From assembly GCA_964410625.1 (NCBI GenBank), contig CAYPHY010000008.1, positions 1-64,000 of the forward strand: a stretch of DNA of 64,000 nucleotides, in the 5' to 3' direction. The notes beneath the pieces are model-generated. The model saw nothing but the letters and a program-made list of their open reading frames with translations. It was not told where the DNA came from and did no database searches. The position numbers were made by a program, and so were the translations under genes. Shown here one piece after another: positions 15,940 to 23,019 of the stretch. How positions within the stretch are numbered: position 1 is the stretch's first letter; each line of letters opens with the position of its first letter. This DNA is from CAYPHY01 sp964410625 (GTDB lineage Bacteria; Chloroflexota; Anaerolineae; Promineifilales; Promineifilaceae).

Positions 15940-17655
15940 ATGAAAAAGTTTCTCCGTTTGTCAACCCTGTTGGGAATTGTCGTGTTGGGGGGGCTGTTGC
16001 TCCTGCTGTCGGTGAGTGGGCAAGCGGCCGCGCCAGCCCAGAAAATTTATTGGACGGATCGCGAAAACGGCCGTGTCTGGCGGGCCAACCTGGATGGTAG
16101 CATGGTTGAATTGATATGGGACGAGGAAGAGGTTGACAGACATGAAACGCTGCCAACCGGTGTGGACACGGATATGGCGCAGCAACAGATATATTGGATT
16201 GCTTCGGGGGTGGATAGCTTCAGGGATGTTATGCGTGCAAATCTTGACGGCAGCGACGCCGTCCCAATAGTCGGCGGGGGGTATATGACCAGTCTGGCGG
16301 TTGATCCTGCCTCCGGCTTCGTTTACTGGAGCAGTGCAGGGCCAATGGACATCCGGCGTGCAAAGCTAGATGGCAGTGATGAAACGATCGTCATCGCCGG
16401 CGGTCATTTTCAGCCGGAAGGGATGGCTTTGGATGCTTTAAGAATGAAGCTCTACTGGAGCGCGAGAACTGGGGATGTATCCTATTCCAACCTGGATGGC
16501 ACGGAGGTGAAATCATTGCCAATACCTATTCCGGTGATTGGACTGGCGGTAGATTCGGTCGCCGAAAAGCTGTATTGGACGGGCGGCAACTCGCACAATG
16601 GTTATAGGATTGGAAGAAGTAATCTGGACGGTTCAGCAGCGGAAATAGTACTGGCCGTTGGGGATAATCGGCCGCAAGGGATCGCCCTCGATTTGGATGA
16701 GCGAAAGATGTATTGGGCTGAATCGGGTAGTTCCGGCTTTATCCGCCGCGCCAATCTGGATGGTAGTGACGCTGAGACAGTGGTCAGTGGGTTGCAAGCG
16801 CCGCATGGCGTTGTTGTTGATAGAGATGCGGGCTACCTGTATTGGGCTGATTGGTCAGCGCGTAAGATTCAACGCGCCAGATTGAGTGGTAGCGAGGTGG
16901 TGGATTTAGTCCACACGGGCGACGTATTACCGCGTCATCTGGTGGTGCATACGGTCGCCGGGCGGTTCGGACAGTTGTACTGGACGGGGGATGGAGTGGG
17001 TCAAGTGTGGACCGCACAGCTTGAAGGGGGATCGCCATCCGTCCTGATTCCTGGCCCAGCTGGTTCCAGTCGCGGTTTAGTGTTGGATGAGGGGGACAAC
17101 AAGCTGATTTGGATGGACCTAACCACAAGAAGCACATGGAGGGCCGACCGTGATGGCGGCCGTGTCGAGCCAATTATCTGGCCGCGCGTATTTGATCCAC
17201 AGGGGTTAAGCCTCGATTTGGTGGGCGGAAAGATGTATTGGGCAGATGTGGAAACGGACATGATCATGCGTAGTGGTTTAGATGGATTGAACCTGGAGCC
17301 TGTGATTGATGCTGGCCTGGAATCGCCGACCAGCCTTGTTTTAGATGTTATTGCTGGAAAGCTCTATTGGGCGGATTGGGAAACGAAGGAGATCGGCCGC
17401 GCCAATCTGGACGGGAGCGGGGTGGAGATTTTGCTGACAGCGGCCGATGGGTTGGTGCGGCCGAATCATGTCGCTCTTGATCTGGCAACGCAGATGCTGT
17501 ATTGGACCGATTTTGGCACGGGGACGATCCACCGCGCGAACCTGGATGGGACGGCCGTTGAGCTGGTGTTTGACGACTTAGGCGTTCTGGGCGGTCTGGC
17601 TTTGGATCAGGCTACGCCTGGGACATATCGTTTCTTGCTGGCACTTATTGAATAG
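15940..17655 (+). CDS. Secreted YWTD (LDL-receptor class B type) double beta-propeller protein
   Basis: A protein of 571 residues. Residues 1-30 form a signal peptide (basic MKKFLR, hydrophobic core, then QAAA). The rest consists of about twelve YWTD-type repeats, each with an aromatic-Trp strand (IYWTD, LYWSA, MYWAE, LYWADW, LYWTDF and similar) followed by a turn with N-L-D-G-S. Twelve repeats suit two six-bladed propellers. In animals such propellers bind proteins. In bacteria they are mostly uncharacterised secreted proteins, so ligand and role here are unknown. A purine-rich stretch (AAAGAGG) precedes the ATG. Divergent from the DUF6886 gene. Confidence 0.88.
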   Translation: MKKFLRLSTLLGIVVLGGLLLLLSVSGQAAAPAQKIYWTDRENGRVWRANLDGSMVELIWDEEEVDRHETLPTGVDTDMAQQQIYWIASGVDSFRDVMRANLDGSDAVPIVGGGYMTSLAVDPASGFVYWSSAGPMDIRRAKLDGSDETIVIAGGHFQPEGMALDALRMKLYWSARTGDVSYSNLDGTEVKSLPIPIPVIGLAVDSVAEKLYWTGGNSHNGYRIGRSNLDGSAAEIVLAVGDNRPQGIALDLDERKMYWAESGSSGFIRRANLDGSDAETVVSGLQAPHGVVVDRDAGYLYWADWSARKIQRARLSGSEVVDLVHTGDVLPRHLVVHTVAGRFGQLYWTGDGVGQVWTAQLEGGSPSVLIPGPAGSSRGLVLDEGDNKLIWMDLTTRSTWRADRDGGRVEPIIWPRVFDPQGLSLDLVGGKMYWADVETDMIMRSGLDGLNLEPVIDAGLESPTSLVLDVIAGKLYWADWETKEIGRANLDGSGVEILLTAADGLVRPNHVALDLATQMLYWTDFGTGTIHRANLDGTAVELVFDDLGVLGGLALDQATPGTYRFLLALIE

Positions 17656-17689
17656 TCCAACCAATTAAACAAATTATACAAGTTAATAA

Positions 17690-17717
17690 TTGACAAATTA
17701 GCTAAACGGCTTATACT
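17690..17717 (+). promoter_or_regulatory. Sigma-70-type promoter for the DoxX gene
   Basis: A -35 box TTGACA at 17690-17695, a 16-base spacer, and a -10 box TATACT at 17712-17717. It is the best consensus-like promoter seen in the window, in an A+T-rich intergenic stretch. Transcription would start near 17724 and give a leader of about 95 bases before the ATG at 17819. Confidence 0.75.
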
Positions 17718-17743
17718 GTAAGCAACTTCCTTTCCTTTCATAT

Positions 17744-17792
17744 GTGCCGGAGCGAATTTGTCTGAGCAATTTCCTGCTGCAAGCTCCGGCAC
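17744..17792 (+). promoter_or_regulatory. Leader stem-loop upstream of the DoxX gene
   Basis: A perfect 10-base stem, GTGCCGGAGC (17744-17753) pairing with GCTCCGGCAC (17783-17792), encloses a 29-base loop. It sits between the predicted transcription start and the ribosome-binding site (AGGAG near 17808). No poly-T tail follows the stem, so it looks more like a regulatory or stabilising leader than a terminator. It matches no riboswitch class that I recognise. Confidence 0.55.
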
Positions 17793-17818
17793 GCTACTAC
17801 TATCAATAGGAGCTTCGC

Positions 17819-18232
17819 ATGACTACCACACAGACCACCCCCACAACCCTTGCCCACATTCAAGAACGGCAGGACCCGGCCTATCAGGCGTACCAGATTT
17901 TGCACATCGGTTTTACGGTCGCCCCGATTCTGTTTGGCTTAGATAAGTTTCTCAACCTGATGGTGGACTGGACGCAATATTTGGCGCCCTTGTTCGCCAA
18001 CATCATCCCGGCGAATGTGTTTATGCCTCTGGTTGGCGTGGTGGAGATCATCGCCGGTATTCTGGTCTTTCTGAGGCCACGCATTGGCGCCTACGTCGTC
18101 GCCGCCTGGCTCTTAGGCATTATCCTTAACCTGCTGATTCTGCCCGGCTACTTTGACGTGGCGCTGCGCGACTTTGGCCTCTTCTTGGGCGCGTTGGCTT
18201 TGGCTCGCCTCAGCAGCGTATTCGCCAGGTAG
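17819..18232 (+). CDS. DoxX-like integral membrane protein
   Basis: A protein of 137 residues with four hydrophobic helices (about 25-45, 60-85, 88-108, 115-135). It has the DoxX-type motif FGLDKFLNLMVDW after helix 1, followed by PANVFMPLVGVVEIIAGILVF. DoxX proteins are associated with quinone and redox membrane chemistry, but most have no assigned substrate. Strong promoter and a hairpin leader precede it; a SufR-like regulator follows 33 bases downstream on the same strand, hinting at redox control. Confidence 0.8.
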   Translation: MTTTQTTPTTLAHIQERQDPAYQAYQILHIGFTVAPILFGLDKFLNLMVDWTQYLAPLFANIIPANVFMPLVGVVEIIAGILVFLRPRIGAYVVAAWLLGIILNLLILPGYFDVALRDFGLFLGALALARLSSVFAR

Positions 18233-18265
18233 ATCGGCCGTCCCATCTGTCCTATACTTACCTTT

Positions 18266-19024
18266 ATGGCTACTACTACCAAGACCACCACAACTAGCAC
18301 CACCAACGTTGCGAACATTTCGGACATCCAGCAGCAAATTCTGACGTTCATCAAGCAACAAGGCGAGACGACCAATGCGGCGCTCGCCGGACACCTGGAT
18401 GTTTCCTACGAGGCGGTACGCCAACAGCTACGGCTATTGGAGGCGAGCCAACTGGTGGTCAGCCATCAAGGACGGCGAGAGGGACGGCGGGCTGGTCGCC
18501 CAACAACCTACTATGCACTCAGCACATTGGGCGACCAGCTCTTTCCCAAGGCGTATGATGAATTGGCCGTTGGCCTGATCGATCAATTGGCCGCCACGCT
18601 TGGTCCGCAGGCATTGCAGCAGGTGTTGGCCGCCCTGACCGACGAGAACGTGCGCCAATGGACAGCACAACTGGCGAATAAGTCGCTGGAGGAGCGGCTG
18701 GGGCTGCTAAAAGGGTTCTATCTGGAGGATGATCCGCACATGGACGTGGAACTGGACGTGGAGCAGCTCGGGGATGGGCTGCGGTTGGTTGAGCGCAATT
18801 GTCCCTATCTGAACGTTGCCACCCGCCGCCCGGCGTTGTGTAGCGTCACCATCTCGACGTTAAGCCGTTTGCTTGGCTATCAGGTGACACGCGAGCAACG
18901 CTTCCAGGAAGGTCACGGCCGTTGTGTCTTTCGCGTCCATATGGATCGGCCGATACCACCCGAAGGCTTTCGCTTTGCCTTTGAGGAAGAGATAGAGCAA
19001 GCCGACGAAACTGAAAACCTCTGA
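18266..19024 (+). CDS. SufR-like transcriptional regulator (DeoR/ArsR-type HTH with cysteine cluster)
   Basis: A protein of 252 residues. A winged helix at about 18-85 (ISDIQQQILTFIKQQGETTNAALAGHL, then VSYEAVRQQLRLLE) is followed by a C-terminal domain with cysteines at about 177, 190 and 218. The first two are spaced C-x12-C, as in the iron-sulfur sensor SufR. The third cysteine of the known SufR pattern is not present; the last one aligns with the fourth. It could bind an Fe-S cluster with another ligand, or have lost it. A TATACT at 18253-18258 is only seven bases from the ATG, allowing a leaderless transcript. The stop codon lies inside a hairpin. Confidence 0.75.
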   Translation: MATTTKTTTTSTTNVANISDIQQQILTFIKQQGETTNAALAGHLDVSYEAVRQQLRLLEASQLVVSHQGRREGRRAGRPTTYYALSTLGDQLFPKAYDELAVGLIDQLAATLGPQALQQVLAALTDENVRQWTAQLANKSLEERLGLLKGFYLEDDPHMDVELDVEQLGDGLRLVERNCPYLNVATRRPALCSVTISTLSRLLGYQVTREQRFQEGHGRCVFRVHMDRPIPPEGFRFAFEEEIEQADETENL

Positions 19025-19064
19025 GGTCGACAAAGCTTCGCTTTGCATCAAGACCTCAGAGGTT
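19016..19064 (+). terminator. Hairpin at the end of the SufR-like gene
   Basis: Thirteen-base arms AACCTCTGAGGTC (19016-19028) and GACCTCAGAGGTT (19052-19064) are perfectly complementary. The inner part forms a further small hairpin (CAAAGC/GCTTTG). The left arm includes the stop codon. The right arm is followed by TATTAT, a weak tail, so it may terminate or attenuate between the regulator and the FAD reductase. Confidence 0.6.
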
Positions 19065-19111
19065 TATTATCACAAACCCATAAATCCACAATCCCACACA
19101 AGGAGAATAAG

Positions 19112-20284
19112 ATGATTCACTATCCCTATCTGATTATCGGCGGGGGGATGTCTGCCTCGGCCGCTGCTCAAGGCATTCGCGAATTGGACGACAAGGGGCG
19201 CATCGGGATCATTTCAATGGAGTCCTCCACGCCGTATGATCGGCCGCCGCTGTCGAAGAAGTTATGGACGGGCAAGAAGCAGCTGGAGGATATTTGTCAC
19301 GAGCTGCCCTCCGGCGTTGAGTTTTATGAGCATCGCCGTGTGGAACAGATTGATCTGGAACGTAAGCAAGCGGTGGATGTTTATGACGGCCGTTTCACCT
19401 ATGGTAAATTGCTGCTGGCTACTGGCGGCACACCGCGCCGTCTGCCCTTTGGGGGGAACAACATCATCTACTTCCGCACATTGGATACCTACAAGCGGTT
19501 ACGCCATCTGGCTGATGAACAGCAACGCTTTGTGGTGATCGGTGGCGGTTTTATTGGCTCCGAACTGGCGGCGGCGTTGGCGATGCAGGGGAAGCAAGTG
19601 ACCTTGATCTTCCCTGAAGATACACTCAATGTGCGTCTTTTCCCGTCCGATCTGGCCGCCTTTGTCACTGATTATTATCGCGAGAAAGGTGTTGAAGTGC
19701 TGGCCGGGGAGAGCGTAATCAACGTCGGCGGGGAGAAAACGGAGTTGACGGTTGTTACTGGCAGCGGCCGCGTGCTGCCTGCTCATGGGGTGGTGGCCGG
19801 GATTGGCGTGTTGCCGAATGTTGATCTGGCGACGGCCGCCGGTCTGGCGGTGGAGAACGGCATTGTCGTCAACAGCCACTTCCAAACCAGCCATGCCGAT
19901 GTCTTTGCCGCCGGGGATGTGGCAAATTATCCTGATGCTCTTCTGGGCGTTCGTCGCCGGGTGGAGCATGAGGACGCGGCCGTCTCGATGGGCAAGCTGG
20001 CCGGACGGAACATGGCCGGAGCGAGCGAAGCTTACGACTACACGCCGATGTACTACTCCGATCTGTTTGATCTCGGCTATGAGGCGGTGGGGGAACTGGA
20101 CGCCCGGCTCGATACGGTCGCCGACTGGCAGGAGCCATATCGCAAGGGGGTGGTCTATTATCTCAAGGACGGCCGTGTGCGTGGCGTCCTGCTCTGGGAT
20201 ATATGGGGCAAGGTGGACGAAGCCCGCCAGCTCATCGCAACGGGGGCAATAAAAAGCCCTGCTGAACTACAAGGACTCCTGTAA
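19112..20284 (+). CDS. FAD/NAD(P)-dependent oxidoreductase, AIF/ferredoxin-reductase type
   Basis: A pyridine nucleotide-disulfide oxidoreductase of 390 residues. The FAD-binding GGGMSASAAAQ is near residue 9, RPPLSKKLW near 44, and LLATGGTPRRLP near 97. The NAD(P)-binding VIGGGFIGSELAAAL is near 139 and VFAAGDVANYPD near 264. The C-terminal domain resembles apoptosis-inducing factor (AIF_C), not the disulfide type: no CxxC redox pair is present. It would pass electrons between NAD(P)H and a quinone or small iron-sulfur or cytochrome partner. AGGAG at 19101 supports the ATG at 19112. Its position after a SufR-like regulator suggests redox control. Confidence 0.88.
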   Translation: MIHYPYLIIGGGMSASAAAQGIRELDDKGRIGIISMESSTPYDRPPLSKKLWTGKKQLEDICHELPSGVEFYEHRRVEQIDLERKQAVDVYDGRFTYGKLLLATGGTPRRLPFGGNNIIYFRTLDTYKRLRHLADEQQRFVVIGGGFIGSELAAALAMQGKQVTLIFPEDTLNVRLFPSDLAAFVTDYYREKGVEVLAGESVINVGGEKTELTVVTGSGRVLPAHGVVAGIGVLPNVDLATAAGLAVENGIVVNSHFQTSHADVFAAGDVANYPDALLGVRRRVEHEDAAVSMGKLAGRNMAGASEAYDYTPMYYSDLFDLGYEAVGELDARLDTVADWQEPYRKGVVYYLKDGRVRGVLLWDIWGKVDEARQLIATGAIKSPAELQGLL

Positions 20285-20384
20285 CGCGATGCGCCAAACG
20301 CACACTCAGCAAGTTTCGGTAGAGTTGTAAGAACTGGTTCAGACGATCAATTACTGCTTGATAATCAGCTTTATTCGCCTGTCC

Positions 20385-20630
20385 TTAAGCAGGAACCTGT
20401 AAGAACTGGCCTAGAGGTTCAAACTCGGCCGTATCTTGCTGAGAAAGTTTGGTCCGAATTTTTTCGAATCGTTGGATTGTTTCTTTAGAATAGAATCGTT
20501 CGCCGCAATGGAGGCAGACTTCAGCCATGACAGAAATAACGGCCGAATGATTGCCTCCTCGTAATAGTTTATCCACCTCTTTTTCAACCAGTTCTCCACC
20601 ACACACTGGGCATTGATCAAATAGTTGCAT
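20385..20630 (-). CDS. YgiT-type zinc-finger protein (orphan MqsA-like)
   Basis: A protein of about 81 residues with two CxxC pairs, CPVCGGEL (about 7-14) and CLHCGERF (about 42-49), the zinc ribbon that defines YgiT/MqsA N-terminal domains. The DNA-binding helix-turn-helix that MqsA carries at its C-terminus is absent; the chain ends soon after the second pair. These proteins usually follow a DUF4258 or MqsR-like toxin, but only about 80 non-coding bases lie upstream here. It is therefore either an orphan antitoxin or a remnant. An ATG at 20684 would add 18 residues. Confidence 0.7.
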   Translation of the reverse strand: MQLFDQCPVCGGELVEKEVDKLLRGGNHSAVISVMAEVCLHCGERFYSKETIQRFEKIRTKLSQQDTAEFEPLGQFLQVPA

Positions 20631-20711
20631 TTTAAGGTTTTCTCGCGTGATCGGTGATGCGAATTCGATCAAACCGAATCGCATCTATGATACTTTGAAG
20701 TGCGATCTCGT

Positions 20712-21611
20712 TCACTTACTATTATAACCAATTTCCAGACCGGCGAGGTATTCCAGGGCCTGGGCCAGAGCGTGGTTGCCTTCTTCGCCGAGGCCGCGTT
20801 GTTGCAGGGCGCGATAGAGTTGGAAGATGAGTGCTGTGCCAGGGAGGGGGATGCCCATTTGATCGGCCGCTTCCAACACCAATCGCAAATCCTTCTGCTG
20901 CAAGTTGATGGTGAAGCCCGGCCGAAAATCGCGCTCGATCAACTGTGGCCCGCGATTGCTGAGCATCCAGCTTCCGGCCGCACCACCGACAACCGCCTCC
21001 AGTGTCTTTTGTAGATCAAGCCCGCCCGCCTGGGCAAAGAGCAGTGCCTCACTGACGGCAAGCATGTTACCGACGACCAAAATCTGGTTGACCAGCTTCA
21101 CCGTTTGTCCGGCGCCGACTTCGCCGACATGGGTGATCGTTTTGCCCATCGCCTGAAAGACCCCTTTGGCTCGCTCGAACTGGGCTGCGTCGCCACCGAC
21201 CATGATGCTCAGCGTCCCTTTGGCTGCCCCCTCGCTGCCGCCACTGACTGGCGCATCAAGGAAATGGATGCCTTTCTCTTGCAATCGGGCGGCCAGTTCG
21301 CGCGTTGCTTCCGGGCTGATTGTGCTGCAATCAATTACCAGACTACTGGCGTGGGCAGCCTGGATGACGCCTTGCTCGCCGAGGATGACTTCTTCCACGT
21401 CCGGCGTGTCGCTGACGCAGATGATGATGATGTCGCTTTGGGCGGCGACATCGGCCGGGCTGCCGGCAACGGCCGCGCCCGCTTCCGCCAGCGGGGTCAT
21501 GCGGTTCGGCGTTCGGTTCCAAACGGTCAGGTCAAAGCCCGCCTTCAGCAAGTTGCGGGCCATTGAGCCGCCCATAATTCCCAGTCCAATAAATCCGATT
21601 GATTCTTTCAT
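20712..21611 (-). CDS. 3-Hydroxyisobutyrate dehydrogenase-family NAD(P)-dependent reductase
   Basis: A beta-hydroxyacid dehydrogenase of 299 residues. N-terminal Rossmann motif GLGIMGGSMARNLLKAG (about 7-23) with WNRTP after strand 2 (NADP preference plausible). The substrate motif DAPVSGGSEGAAKGTL (about 118-133) and the catalytic lysine in GQTVKLVNQIL (about 170) are intact. The family covers 3-hydroxyisobutyrate dehydrogenase (valine degradation) and tartronate semialdehyde reductase (glyoxylate use). The sequence alone does not decide. Valine degradation would feed the mutase encoded nearby. A minus-strand terminator upstream separates it from the DUF2269 gene. Confidence 0.85.
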   Translation of the reverse strand: MKESIGFIGLGIMGGSMARNLLKAGFDLTVWNRTPNRMTPLAEAGAAVAGSPADVAAQSDIIIICVSDTPDVEEVILGEQGVIQAAHASSLVIDCSTISPEATRELAARLQEKGIHFLDAPVSGGSEGAAKGTLSIMVGGDAAQFERAKGVFQAMGKTITHVGEVGAGQTVKLVNQILVVGNMLAVSEALLFAQAGGLDLQKTLEAVVGGAAGSWMLSNRGPQLIERDFRPGFTINLQQKDLRLVLEAADQMGIPLPGTALIFQLYRALQQRGLGEEGNHALAQALEYLAGLEIGYNSK

Positions 21612-21655
21612 GCTCCCTTGTGGTTGTGTGTTGATGTGTGATGGATAGATAATAA

Positions 21656-21688
21656 AACGTGCGTCACGCAGAAGAGGTGACGCACGTT
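21656..21688 (-). terminator. Intrinsic terminator after the DUF2269 gene
   Basis: Read on the minus strand, the 12-base arms GAACGTGCGTCAC-like (21688 to 21677) and GTGACGCACGTT (21667 to 21656) are perfectly complementary around a 9-base loop. They are followed directly by TTTATTAT. This is a standard Rho-independent layout. It lies about 94 bases beyond the DUF2269 stop and 45 bases before the next gene starts, so that gene needs its own promoter. Confidence 0.75.
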
Positions 21689-21781
21689 CATTATCTCTAT
21701 AGGACGGGGCTTTGTCAAAAACGGCGTTCCCGGCAGCCCTTGTGGTTGCCCATTTCTGGACAGGCACAAGACCTGTCCCTA

Positions 21782-22276
21782 CTAAAAAGGCTTCAGGACC
21801 ATCAGGGCGAGGATGAGCAGTAGACCGGCATATTCACCGCGATGCGCCCATTTGACGACGGGGTCGTTGAGGACGGCCGTTAACTGTGTGGTCATCTTTC
21901 CCGTCGCCAGCGCCTCTTGCATGGCCTGGTCGAACACCTTGCCACGCGGGACGTAGACCACCGGCACGAGCAGCAGGCCAGCCAGTAAGATGAGGTTCGT
22001 CAAAAGGAGCCAGTTGGTATCTGCTCCTTGCAAGAAGCCGAAGATCGGCCAGCCACCGCGCCAGGCCAGCAGAACACCGAAGATGATCACCAGCAAATTG
22101 CCCGGTATGACCATCAGCGACTCAAACCGCCCTGCTGCTTGGGTCAGGGTGGCAAACTGTCCAACCTCTTTGCTGTGGCCTGCCAGATAGCGCGACAACT
22201 GGCGGCCGATAATTCCGGCGATAAACCAAAAAGCGGCCAGTTCGTGGATATATTTAAGGAAAAGGTAGCTGTTCAT
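21782..22276 (-). CDS. DUF2269-like integral membrane protein
   Basis: A protein of 164 residues with four predicted membrane helices (about 4-24, 48-70, 82-104, 143-161). It opens MNSYLFLKYIHELAAFWFIAG, matching DUF2269 and related small membrane proteins with a conserved His in helix 1. No catalytic residues are obvious. Function unknown. It precedes the VOC gene's transcript end by about 40 bases; both are on the minus strand and may be one operon ended by the terminator at 21656. Confidence 0.7.
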   Translation of the reverse strand: MNSYLFLKYIHELAAFWFIAGIIGRQLSRYLAGHSKEVGQFATLTQAAGRFESLMVIPGNLLVIIFGVLLAWRGGWPIFGFLQGADTNWLLLTNLILLAGLLLVPVVYVPRGKVFDQAMQEALATGKMTTQLTAVLNDPVVKWAHRGEYAGLLLILALMVLKPF

Positions 22277-22316
22277 TGTTTATTTACCCTCGTAAAGAGC
22301 TGTAAAGGTCTCTTGG

Positions 22317-22811
22317 CTAAATGATCAGGTCGTGCCAATCAAATTGCTCGGCTTTGACCACCGGACGGCCGTTTTCATCCACCCAAAATTCAGGCGGCCG
22401 ATCATAGTACAGTTCCAGGCCGTTTCCGTCCGGGTCGCGCAGGTAGATAGAAACCGTCGCGCCGTGGTCTTCGGCCGAGTCAATCGGCCAATGGTGGTCG
22501 GCCAATCGCTGCACGGCCGCGCCCAGCGCAGCGCGATGCGGATAGAGGATCGCCACGTGATGTAGGCCGGTGTGGCCTTGTGGTGGGAGCGTCCCACCCA
22601 GGCTATGAAAGGTGTTCAGGCCGATGTGGTGATGATAATCTCCGGCGGCGAGAAAAGCGATGGGCAAGCCCATTGCCGGGCCATAGCCGGTGACGTTAAA
22701 GCCCAGGACATCACGGTAAAACTGTATGGCGCGGTCTAGATCGGCCACGCGCAGATGGACATGCCCGATGCGCGGCACTGACAAGTGAGCATTCATAGTT
22801 GTTTCGTTCAT
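22317..22811 (-). CDS. VOC-family glyoxalase/extradiol dioxygenase-like protein
   Basis: A protein of 164 residues with a single VOC module pair. It begins with GHVHLRVADLDRAIQFYRDVLGF (about 16-38), continues with HHIGLNTF and GLHHVAI, and ends with RDPDGNGLELYYDRP (about 130-144). The metal ligands are in place: His in HVHLRV, His in LHHVAI and Glu in LELYYD. This fits catechol-2,3-dioxygenase-like or lactoylglutathione-lyase-like enzymes. Substrate unknown. GGAGG (plus-strand complement at about 22817) supports the ATG at 22811. An ACACGAAT word repeat lies upstream. Confidence 0.85.
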   Translation of the reverse strand: MNETTMNAHLSVPRIGHVHLRVADLDRAIQFYRDVLGFNVTGYGPAMGLPIAFLAAGDYHHHIGLNTFHSLGGTLPPQGHTGLHHVAILYPHRAALGAAVQRLADHHWPIDSAEDHGATVSIYLRDPDGNGLELYYDRPPEFWVDENGRPVVKAEQFDWHDLII

Positions 22812-22857
22812 TCTGTACCTCCAAGAGTCTACTTTCTGTTGCGTTAGGACTTACGCA

Positions 22858-22930
22858 TTTCTGACACGAATAACACGAATTTCACGAAATTAGATAGCGA
22901 AATTCGTGTCATTCGTGTCGAAAAATTCTT
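22858..22930. repeat. Tandem-word hairpin repeat, ACACGAAT vocabulary
   Basis: Left arm CTGACACGAATAACACGAAT followed by TTCACGAA; right arm GAAATTCGTGTCATTCGTGTC. The arms are complementary. It sits in the divergent space between the VOC gene and the large regulator. Other copies are at 25661-25732 and 60653-60727, with a half copy at 55636-55660. Confidence 0.8.
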
Positions 22931-23019
22931 CACTGTGTATGTCCTATACTCATTAAAGCAGATTCGGGAAGCCTGCATAAGATCGCTAAGTGGTACAAAA
23001 ATTGTTACAATTTTGCGCT

